Shown here one piece after another: positions 41,947 to 53,330 of a DNA stretch of 64,000 nucleotides. How positions within the stretch are numbered: the stretch's first letter is position 1; each line of letters opens with the position of its first letter. The translations under genes were made by a program, and so were the position numbers. A model generated the notes under the pieces. The model ran no database searches and was not told the origin of the DNA. It saw only the letters and a list, made by a program, of their open reading frames with translations. The stretch is from Calliopsis andreniformis (Eukaryota; Arthropoda; Insecta; Hymenoptera; Andrenidae). The DNA is taken from assembly GCF_051401765.1 (NCBI RefSeq), contig NW_027480423.1, positions 2,976,001 to 3,040,000 on the forward strand. The letters are read 5' to 3'.

Positions 41947-42010
41947 TATTCCACCATATCGAATAGTTAGGGCCTAAGAAGTCAACACCAGAAGAATAAA
42001 ATACAAAATC
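41880..42010 (+). other. Out-of-register junction (202-bp unit)
   Basis: CTACGGCCTCAGAAG is followed by TTATTCCACCATATC instead of the usual TCAACGCC. The left side follows 31,813 and the right side follows 32,773, so 960 bp (six units minus 36 bp) was lost between them. The unit spanning the join is 36 bp too long. The partners share only about 2 bp (GT) at the join. Confidence 0.88.
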
Positions 42011-43565
42011 AATACAACAGCCTTTACACCGTATAAAACGAATAATTGCAACCTGTGGGAAGGTTATGGTCATATCTTCGTTCCAGTCAACCTAGGCTTC
42101 ACTGTCGGGCGTTGCTACACCAGATCGAAGAGTTAGGGCCTAAGAAATCAACGCCCGAAGCATAAAATACAATAGAAATACAACAGTTTTTCCATCGTAT
42201 AAAACGAATAATTGCAACCATTATTAAACTTATGGTCATTTCTACCTTCCGGGCAACCTAGGCTACACCCTAGGGAGTTGCTCCACCAGATGAAACAGTT
42301 AGGGCCTTAGAAGTCAACGCCTGAAGAATAAAATACAAAATAAATAGAACAGTTTTTCCATTGTATAAAACGAATAATTGCTACCAGTGTAAAAGTTATG
42401 GTCATTTCTACGTTCCGGGCAACCTAGGCTTCACCCTAGGGCGTTGTCCCACCAGATTGAATAGTTAGGTCCTAAGCAGTGAACGCCAGAAGCATAAAAT
42501 GCAATAAAAATACAACAGTCTTTCCATCCTATAACAGGAACAATTGCAATCCGTGTGAAAGTGATGGTCATTTGTACGTTCCAGGCAACCTAGGCTTCAC
42601 TCTAGGGCGTTGCTCCACCAGATCGAATAGTTAGGGCCTATGAAGTCAACGCCAGAAGCATAAAATACAATATAAATACAACAGCTTTTAAATTGTATAA
42701 AACGAATAATTGCTACCAGTGTAAATGTTATGGTCATTTCTACGTCCCGGGCAACCTAGGCTTCACCCTAGGAGGTTGTTCCACCAGATCGAATAGTTAG
42801 GGCCCAAGAAGTGAACGCCAGAAGCATAAAATACAATATAAATACAACAGTTTTTCCATCGTATAAAACGAATAATTGCAACCATTATGAAACTTATGGT
42901 AATTTCTACCTTCCGGGCAACCTAGGCTTCACCCTAGGACGTTGTTCCACCAGATCGAATAGTAAGGGCCTAAGAAGTGAACGCCGGAAGCATAAAATGC
43001 AATAAAAATACAACAGTTTTTCCATCGTATAACAGGATTAATTGCAACCAGTTTGAAAGTGATGGTCATTTCTACGTTCCGGGAAACCTAGGCTTCACTC
43101 TAGGACGTTGCTCCACCAGATCAAACAGTTATGGCCTTAGAAGTCAACGCCCGAAGCATAAAATACAAAATAAATAGAACAGTTTTTCCATTGTATAAAA
43201 CGAATAATTGCTACCAGTGTAATAGTTATGGTCATTTCTACGTTCCCGGCAACCTAGGCTTCACTCTAGGGCGGTGCTCCACCATATCGAATAGCTACGG
43301 CCTTAGAAGCCTACGCCTGAAGCATAAAATACAATAAAAATACAACGGTCTTTTCATCGTATAACAGGAATAATTGCAACAAGCGTGAAAGTAATCATCA
43401 TTTCGGCGTTTCGGGCATCATAGAATTAACTCTGAGGCATTGCACAAACCAGATCGAATAGTTAGGGCCTATGAAGTCAACGCCAGAAGCATAAAATACA
43501 ATATAAATACAACAGTTTTTAAATTGTATAAAACGAATAATTGCTACCAGTGTAAAAGTTATGGT
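41946..43565 (+). repeat. Partial third copy (C) of the large HOR
   Basis: Bases 41,946-43,565 match 32,773-34,392 at one offset of 9,173 bp. It differs from copies A and B at sites where those two agree (for example near 43,043, 43,212 and 43,465), so A and B are each other's closest relatives. A divergent TTCGGCG-class unit sits at 43,395. Confidence 0.88.
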
Positions 43566-46300
43566 CATTTCTACGTTCCGGGCAACCTAGGCTTCACCCT
43601 AGGGCGTTGTTCCACCAGGTCGAATAGTTAGGGCCTAAGAAGTAAACGCCAGAAGCATAAAATACAATATAAATACAACAGCTTTTCCATCGTATAAAAC
43701 GAATATTTGCAAACAGTTTGAAAGTGATGGTCATTTCTACGTTCCGGGCAACCTAGGCGTCACTCTAGGGCGTTGCTCCACTAGATCGAATAGCTAGGGC
43801 CTTAGAAGTCAACGCCAGAGTCATAAAATACAGAATAAAAAGAACAGTTTTTCCATTGTATAAAACGAATAATTGCTACCAGTGTAAATGTTATGGTCAT
43901 TTCTACGTCCCGGGCAACCTAGGCTTCACCCTAGGGCGTTGTTCGACCAGATCGAATAGTTAGGGCCCAAGAAGTGAACGCCAGAAGCATAAAATACAAT
44001 ATAATACAACAGTTTTTCCATCGTATAAAACGAATAATTGCATCCAGTGTGAAAGTTATGGTCATTTCTACATTCCGAGCAACCTAGGCTTCACTCTAGG
44101 GCGTTGCTCCACCAGATCGAATAGTTAGGGCCTTAGAAGTCAACGCCAGAAGCATAAAATACGATATAAATACAGCAGATTTTCCATCGTATAAAAGGAA
44201 TAATTGCAAACAGTGTGAAAGTAATGGTCATTTCTACGTTTTGGGAACGTAGGTTTCACTCTAGGGCATTGATCCACCAGAGGGAATAGTTAGGGCCTAA
44301 GAAGTCAACGCCAGAAGCATAAAATACACTATAAATACAACAGCTTTTCAATCGTATAAAACGAATAATTGCAACCAGTGTGAAAGTTATGGACATTTCT
44401 ACATTCCGGCCAACCTAGGCTTCACGCTAGGGCGTTGCTCCACCAGATCGAATAGTTAGGGCCTTAGAAGTCAACGCCAGAAGCATAAAATACAATAAAG
44501 ATGCAACAGTTTTTCCATCGTTTTACAGGAATAACTGCAACCAGTGTGATTGTACTGGTCATTTCTACGTTCCGGATAACCTAGGCTTCACTCTAGGGCG
44601 TTGTTCCACCAGATCGAACAGTTAGGGCCACAGAAGTGAACGCCAGAAGCATAAAATACAATATAAATACAACAGGTTTTCCATCGTATAAAACGAATAA
44701 TTGCAACCAGTATGAAACTTATGGTCATTTCTACGTTCCGGGCAACCTAGGCTTCACTCTATGGCGTTCTTCCACCACATCGAATAGCTACGGCCTCAGA
44801 AGTCAACGCCTGAAGTATAAAGTACAATAAAAATACAACAGTCTTTCCATCCTATAACAGGAATAATTGCAACCCGTGTGAAAGTTATGGTCATTTCTAC
44901 GTTCCAGGCAACCTAGGCTTCACCCTAGGGCGTTGTTCCACCAGATGGAATAGTTAGGGCCTAAGAAGTCAACGCCAGAACCATAAAATACGATATAAAT
45001 ACTACATCATTTCCATCGTATAAAACGAATAATTGCAACCAGTGTGGAAGTTATGGTCATTTCTACGTTCCGCGCAACCTGGGCTTTACTCTAGGGCGTT
45101 GTTCCACCAGATGGAATAGTTAGGGCCTAAGTAGTCAACGCCAGAAGCATAAAATACAATATAAATAGAACAGTTTTTCCATTGTATAAAACGAATAATT
45201 GCTACCCGTGTGAAAGTTATGGTCATTTCTACGTTCCGCGCAACCTGGGCTTTACTCTAGGGCGTTGTTCCACCAGATGGAATAGTTAGGGCCTAAGAAG
45301 TCAACGCCAGAAGCATAAAATACGATATAAATACAACAGCTTTTCCATCGTATAAAACAAACAATTGCAACCAGTGTGAAAGTTATAGTCATTTCTACGT
45401 TTCGGGCAACCTAGGCTTCACGCTAGGCCGTTGTTCCACCAGATCGAATAGTGAGGGCCTAAGAAGTGAACGCCAGAAGCATAAAATGCAATAAAAATAC
45501 AACAGCTCTTCCATTGTATAGCAGGAATAATTTGCAACCAGTGTGATACTAGTGGTCATTTCTACGTTCCGCGCAACCTGGGCTTTACTCTAGGGCGTTG
45601 TTCCACCAGATGGAATAGTTAGGGCCTAAGAAGTCAACGCCCGAAGCATAAAATACGATATAAATACAACAGCATTTCCATCGTATTAAATGAACAATTG
45701 CAAACAGTGTGAAAGTAGTGGTCATTTCTACGTTACGGGCAACCTAGGCTTCACTGTACGGCGTTCTTCCACCACATCGAATAGCTACGGCCTCAGAAGT
45801 CCACGCCTGAAGCATAAAATACAATAAAAATACAACAGTCTTTTCATCGCATAACAGGAATAATTGCAACAAGCGTGAAAGTAATGATCATTTCGGCGTT
45901 ACGGGCATCCTAGACTTGACTCTGAGGCATTGCTCCACCATTTCGAATAATTAGGGCCTGAGAAGTCAATGCCAGAAGCATAAAGTACAATATAAATACA
46001 ACAGTCTTTCTATCGTATAAAACGAATAATTGCAACCAGTATGAAACTTATGGTCATTTCTACTTTCCGAGCAACCTAGGCTTCACCCTAGGGCTTTGCT
46101 CCAACAGATTGAATAGTTAGGGCCTTAGAAGTCAACGCCCGAAGCATAAAATACAAAATAAATAGAACGGTTTTTCCATTGTATAAAACGAATAATTGCT
46201 ACGAGTGTAAAAGCTATGGTCATTTCTACGTTCCGGGCAACCTAGGCTTCACCCTAGGGCGTTGTTCCACCAGATCGAATAGTTAGGGCCTAAGAAGTGA
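43566..46300 (+). repeat. Segment partly duplicated at 54.4-55.4 kb
   Basis: About 44,260-45,010 matches 29,150-29,900 (offset 15,114). About 44,470-45,470 matches 54,430-55,432 (offset 9,962, 60 units plus 2). Units with CTGGGCTTTACTCTAGGG follow one another at about 45,075, 45,245 and 45,577. A divergent TTCGGCG-class unit is at 45,889. About 46,070-46,300 resembles 34,400-34,630 and 47,565-47,795. Confidence 0.82.
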
Positions 46301-49300
46301 ACGCCAGAAGCATAAAATACAATAAAAATACAACAGTCTTAACATTCTATAACACGAATAATTGCAACCCGTGTGAAAGTGATGGTCATTTCTACGTTCG
46401 AGGAAACCTAGGCTTCACTCTAGGGCGTTGATCTACAAGATCGAATAGTTAGGGCCTAAGAAGTCACCGCCAGAAGCATAAAATACAATATAAATATAAC
46501 AGTTTTTCCATCGTATAAAACGAATAATAGCAACCAGTGTGAAAGTTATGGTCTATTCTACGTTCCGTGCAACCTAGGCTTCACTGTATGGCGTTCTTCC
46601 ACCGCATCGAATAGCTACGGCCTCAGAAGTCAACGCCAGAAGCATAAAATACAATATAAATACAACAGTTTTTCCATCGTATAAAACGAATAATTGCAAC
46701 CAGTATGAAACTTATTGTCATTTCTACTTTCCGAGCAACCTAGGCTTCACCCTAGGGCGTTGCTCGAACAGATTGAATAGGTAGGGCCTTAGAAGTCAAC
46801 GCCCGAAGCATAAAATACAAAATAAATAGAACGGTTTATCCATTGTATAAAACGAATAATTGCTACCAGTGTAAAAGCTATGGTCATATCTACGTTCCGG
46901 GCAACCTATGCTTCACCCTAGGGCGTTGTTCCACCAGATCGAATAGTTAGGGCCTAAGAAGTGAACGCCAGAAGCATAAAATACAATATAAATACAACAG
47001 TTTTTCCATCGTATAAAATGAATAATTGCTTCCAGTGTGAAAGTTATGGTCATTTCTACGTTCCGGGCAACATAGGCTTAACCCCAGGGCGCTGTTCCAC
47101 CAGATGGAATAGTTAGGGCCTAAGAAGTCAACGCCAGAAGAATAAAATACGATATAAATACAACAGCTTTTCCATCGTATAAGACGGATAATTGCAAGCA
47201 GTGTGAATGTAATGGTCATTTCTACTTTCCGGGCAACCTAGGCGTCACCCTAGGGCGTTGTTCCACCAGATCGAACAGTTACGGCCTAAGAAGTCAACGC
47301 CAGAAGCATAAAATACAATATAAATATAACAGTTTTTCTATTGTATAAAACGAATGATAGCAACCAGTGTGAAAGTTATGGTCACTTTTACGTTCCGGGC
47401 AACCTAGACTTGACTCTAGGGCGTTGCTCCACCAGATCGAATAGTTAGGGGCTTAGACGACAACGCCCGAAGCATAAAATACAAAATAAATAAAACACTT
47501 TTTCCATCGTATAAAACGAATAATTGCAACCAGTATGAAACTTATGGTCATTTCTACTTTCCGAGCAACCTAGGCTTCACCCTAGGGCTTTGCTCCAACA
47601 GATTGAATAGTTAGGGCCTTAGAAGTCAACGCCCGAAGCATAAAATACAAAATAAATAGAACGGTTTCTCCATTGTATAAAACGAATAATTGCTACGAGT
47701 GTAAAAGCTATGGTCATTTCTACGTTCCGGGCAACCTAGGCTTCACCCTAGGGCGTTGTTCCACCAGATCGAATAGTTAGGGCCTAAGAAGTGAACGCCA
47801 GACGTCATAAAATGCAATAAAAATACAACAGTTTTTCCGTCGTATAAAAGGAATAATTGCAAACAGTGTGAAAGTAGTGGTCATTTCTACGTTCCGGGAA
47901 GCCTAGGCTTCACTCTACGGCGTTGTTCCACCAGATCGAATAGTTAGGGCCTAAGAAGTCAACACCAGAAGAATAAAATAAAAAATAAATACAACAGCCT
48001 TTACACCGTATAAAACGAATAATTGCAATCTGTGTGAAGGTTATGGTCATATCTACGTTCCGGGCAACCTAGGCTTCACTCTAGGGCGTTGTTGCACCAA
48101 ATCGAATAGAAACGGCCTCAGAAGTCAACGCCCGAAGCATAAAATACAAAATAAATAAAACAGTTTTTCCAACGTATAAAATGAATAATTGCTTCCAGTG
48201 TGAAAGTTATGGTCATTTCTACGTTCCGCGCAACCTAGGCTTCACTCTAGGGCGTTGCTCCACCAGATCGAATAGACAGGTCCCTAGAAGTCAACGCCAG
48301 AAGCATAAATTACGATATAAATACAACAGCTTTTCCATCGTATAAAAGGAATAATTGCAAGCAGTGTGAAAGTAATGGTCATTTCTACGTTCGGGCAACC
48401 TAGGCTTCACTCTACGGCGTTGTTCCACCAGATCGAACAGTTAGGGCCTAAGAAGTCAACACACAGAAGAATAAAATACAATATAAATACAACAGTTTTT
48501 CCATCGTATAAAACGAATAATTGCAACCAGTATGAAAGTTATGGTCATTTCTACTTTCCGAGCAACCTAGGCTTCACTGTATGGCGTTCTTCCACCACAT
48601 CGAATAGCTACGGCCTCAGAAGTCAACGCCTGAAGTATAAAATACAATAAAAATACAACAGTCTTAACATTCTATAACACGAATAATTGCAACCCGTGTG
48701 AAAGTGATGGTCATTTCTACGTTCGAGGAAACCTAGGCTTCACTCTAGGGCGTTGATCTACAAGATCGAATAGTTAGGGCCTAAGAAGTCACCGCCAGAA
48801 GCATAAAATACAATATAAATATAACAGTTTTTCCATCGTATAAAACGAATAATAGCAACCAGTGTGAAAGTTATGGTCTATTCTACGTTCCGTGCAACCT
48901 AGGCTTCACTGTATGGCGTTCTTCCACCGCATCGAATAGCTACGGCCTCAGAAGTCAACGCCAGAAGCATAAAATACAATATAAATACAACAGTTTTTCC
49001 ATCGTATAAAACGAATAATTGCAACCAGTATGAAACTTATTGTCATTTCTACTTTCCGAGCAACCTAGGCTTCACCCTAGGGCGTTGCTCGAACAGATTG
49101 AATAGGTAGGGCCTTAGAAGTCAACGCCCGAAGCATAAAATACAAAATAAATAGAACGGTTTATCCATTGTATAAAACGAATAATTGCTACCAGTGTAAA
49201 AGCTATGGTCATATCTACGTTCCGGGCAACCTATGCTTCACCCTAGGGCGTTGTTCCACCAGATCGAATAGTTAGGGCCTAAGAAGTGAACGCCAGAAGC

Positions 49301-52005
49301 ATAAAATACAATATAAATACAACAGTTTTTCCATCGTATAAAATGAATAATTGCTTCCAGTGTGAAAGTTATGGTCATTTCTACGTTCCGGGCAACATAG
49401 GCTTAACCCCAGGGCGCTGTTCCACCAGATGGAATAGTTAGGGCCTAAGAAGTCAACGCCAGAAGAATAAAATACGATATAAATACAACAGCTTTTCCAT
49501 CGTATAAGACGGATAATTGCAAGCAGTGTGAATGTAATGGTCATTTCTACTTTCCGGGCAACCTAGGCTTCACCCTAGGGCGTTGTTCCACCAGATCGAA
49601 CAGTTACGGCCTAAGAAGTCAACGCCAGAAGCATAAAATACAATATAAATATAACAGTTTTTCTATTGTATAAAACGAATGATAGCAACCAGTGTGAAAG
49701 TTATGGTCACTTTTACGTTCCGGGCAACCTAGACTTGACTCTAGGGCGTTGCTCCACCAGATCGAATAGTTAGGGGCTTAGACGACAACGCCCGAAGCAT
49801 AAAATACAAAATAAATAAAACACTTTTTCCATCGTATAAAACGAATAATTGCAACCAGTATGAAACTTATGGTCATTTCTACTTTCCGAGCAACCTAGGC
49901 TTCACCCTAGGGCTTTGCTCCAACAGATTGAATAGTTAGGGCCTTAGAAGTCAACGCCCGAAGCATAAAATACAAAATAAATAGAACGGTTTTTCCATTG
50001 TATAAAACGAATAATTGCTACGAGTGTAAAAGCTATGGTCATTTCTACGTTCCGGGCAACCTAGGCTTCACCCTAGGGCGTTGTTCCACCAGATCGAATA
50101 GTTAGGGCCTAAGAAGTCAACACCAGAAGAATAAAATAAAAAATAAATACAACAGCCTTTACACCGTATAAAACGAATAATTGCAATCTGTGTGAAGGTT
50201 ATGGTCATATCTACGTTCCGGGCAACCTAGGCTTCACTCTAGGGCGTTGTTGCACCAAATCGAATAGAAACGGCCTCAGAAGTCAACGCCCGAAGCATAA
50301 AATACAAAATAAATAAAACAGTTTTTCCAACGTATAAAATGAATAATTGCTTCCAGTGTGAAAGTTATGGTCATTTCTACGTTCCGCGCAACCTAGGCTT
50401 CACTCTAGGGCGTTGCTCCACCAGATCGAATAGACAGGTCCCTAGAAGTCAACGCCAGAAGCATAAATTACGATATAAATACAACAGCTTTTCCATCGTA
50501 TAAAAGGAATAATTGCAAGCAGTGTGAAAGTAATGGTCATTTCTACGTTCGGGCAACCTAGGCTTCACTCTACGGCGTTGTTCCACCAGATCGAACAGTT
50601 AGGGCCTAAGAAGTCAACACACAGAAGAATAAAATACAATATAAATACAACAGTTTTTCCATCGTATAAAACGAATAATTGCAACCAGTATGAAAGTTAT
50701 GGTCATTTCTACTTTCCGAGCAACCTAGGCTTCACTGTATGGCGTTCTTCCACCACATCGAATAGCTACGGCCTCAGAAGTCAACGCCTGAAGTATAAAA
50801 TACAATAAAAATACAACAGTCTTAACATTCTATAACACGAATAATTGCAACCCGTGTGAAAGTGATGGTCATTTCTACGTTCGAGGAAACCTAGGCTTCA
50901 CTCTAGGGCGTTGATCTACAAGATCGAATAGTTAGGGCCTAAGAAGTCACCGCCAGAAGCATAAAATACAATATAAATATAACAGTTTTTCCATCGTATA
51001 AAACGAATAATAGCAACCAGTGTGAAAGTTATGGTCTATTCTACGTTCCGTGCAACCTAGGCTTCACTGTATGGCGTTCTTCCACCGCATCGAATAGCTA
51101 CGGCCTCAGAAGTCAACGCCAGAAGCATAAAATACAATATAAATACAACAGTTTTTCCATCGTATAAAACGAATAATTGCAACCAGTATGAAACTTATTG
51201 TCATTTCTACTTTCCGAGCAACCTAGGCTTCACCCTAGGGCGTTGCTCGAACAGATTGAATAGGTAGGGCCTTAGAAGTCAACGCCCGAAGCATAAAATA
51301 CAAAATAAATAGAACGGTTTATCCATTGTATAAAACGAATAATTGCTACCAGTGTAAAAGCTATGGTCATATCTACGTTCCGGGCAACCTATGCTTCACC
51401 CTAGGGCGTTGTTCCACCAGATCGAATAGTTAGGGCCTAAGAAGTGAACGCCAGAAGCATAAAATACAATATAAATACAACAGTTTTTCCATCGTATAAA
51501 ATGAATAATTGCTTCCAGTGTGAAAGTTATGGTCATTTCTACGTTCCGGGCAACATAGGCTTAACCCCAGGGCGCTGTTCCACCAGATGGAATAGTTAGG
51601 GCCTAAGAAGTCAACGCCAGAAGAATAAAATACGATATAAATACAACAGCTTTTCCATTGTATAAGACGGATAATTGCAAGCAGTGTGAATGTAATGGTC
51701 ATTTCTACTTTCCGGGCAACCTAGGCTTCACCCTAGGGCGTTGTTCCACCAGATCGAACAGTTACGGCCTAAGAAGTCAACGCCAGAAGCATAAAATACA
51801 ATATAAATATAACAGTTTTTCTATTGTATAAAACGAATGATAGCAACCAGTGTGAAAGTTATGGTCACTTTTACGTTCCGGGCAACCTAGACTTGACTCT
51901 AGGGCGTTGCTCCACCAGATCGAATAGTTAGGGGCTTAGACGACAACGCCCGAAGCATAAAATACAAAATAAATAAAACACTTTTTCCATCGTATAAAAC
52001 GAATA
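46300..52005 (+). repeat. Near-identical HOR in three tandem copies
   Basis: Bases of about 46,310-47,795 recur at 48,635-50,120 (2,325 bp, 14 units plus 1). Bases 47,900-49,845 recur at 50,058-52,003 (2,158 bp, exactly 13 units). The second interval is shorter because it lacks the unit containing CAGACGTCATAAAATGC (about 47,800-47,965). Differences are isolated: a C/T near 47,646, a G/T near 47,245, and a C/T near 51,659. This is the most homogeneous part of the window and so probably the most recently amplified. Confidence 0.94.
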
Positions 52006-53330
52006 ATTGCTACCAGTGTGGAAGTTATGGTCATTTCTACGTTCAGGGTAACCTAGGCTTTACTCTAGGGCGTTGCTCCACCACACCTAATAGCTATGGC
52101 CTTAGAAGTCAACCCCAGATGAATAAAATACAATAAAGATGCCACTGCTTTTCCATCGTATAAAACGAATAATTGCAACCAGTGTGAAAGTTATGGTCAT
52201 TTCTACTTTCCGAGCAACCTAGGCTTCACCCTAGGGCGTTGTTCCACCAGATCGAACAGTTAGGGCCTAAGAAGTCAACGCCAGAAGCATAAAATACAGT
52301 ATAAATATAACAGCTTTTCTATCGTATAAAACGAATGATAGCAACCAGTGTGAAATTTATGGTCACTTCTACGTTCCGGGCAACCTAGACTTCACCCAAG
52401 GGCGTTGTTCCGCCAGATGGAATAGTTAGGGCCTAAGAAGTCAACGCCAGAAGCATAAAATACGATATAAATACAACAGCTTTTCCATCGTATAAGACGA
52501 ATAATTGCAGCCAGTGTGAATGTAATGGTCATTTCTACGTTCCGGGCAACCTAGACGTCACTCTAGGGCGTTGCTCCGCCACACCTAATAGCTATGGCCT
52601 TAGAAGTCAACCACAGATGAATAAAATACAATAAAGATGCCACTGCTTTTCTATCGTATAAAATGAATAATTTCAAACATTGTGAAAGTAATGGTCATTT
52701 CTACGTTCCGGGCAACCTAGGCGTCACTCTAGGGCGTTGCTCCACCACACCTAACAGCTACGGCCTTAGAAGTCAACCCCAGTTGAATAAAATACAATAA
52801 AATTGCCACAGATTTTCCATCGTATAAAACGAATAATAGCAACCAGTGTGAAAGTTATGGTCACTTCTACGTTCCGGGCAACCTAGACTTCACTCTAGGG
52901 CGTTGCTCCACCAGATCGAATAGTTAGGGCCTTAGAGGTCAACGCCCGAAGCATAAAATACAAAATAAATAAAACACTTTTTCCATCGTATAAAACGAAT
53001 AATTGCTACCGGTGTGGAAGTTATGGTCATTTCTACGTTCCGGGTAACCTAGGCTTTACTCTAGGGCGGTGCTCCACCAGATCAAATAGTTAGGGCCTAA
53101 GAAGCCAACGCCAGAAGCATAAAATACAACATAAATACAACAGATTTTCCATCGTATATAATGTATATTTGCAAACAGTGTGAAAGTAATGGTGATTTCC
53201 ATGTTCCGGGCAACCTAGTCCTCACTCTAGGGCGTTGTTCCACCAGATCGAATAGTTAGGGCCTAAGAAGTCAACGCCCGAAGCATTAAACACAAAATAA
53301 ATAGAACAGTTATTCCATTGTATAAAACGA
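52006..53330 (+). repeat. Short-range duplicated units
   Basis: The CCACACCTAATAGCTA plus AGATGCCACTGC unit pair recurs near 52,081, 52,579 and 52,745 (three units, then one unit apart). The stretch is otherwise mixed satellite. No gene was found. Confidence 0.75.

Noticed and set aside
46300..52005. Near-identical 46-52 kb copies as an assembly duplication error
   Set aside because: The copies differ at several single bases and by one whole unit, which argues against simple duplication of the same reads, though only read depth could settle it.
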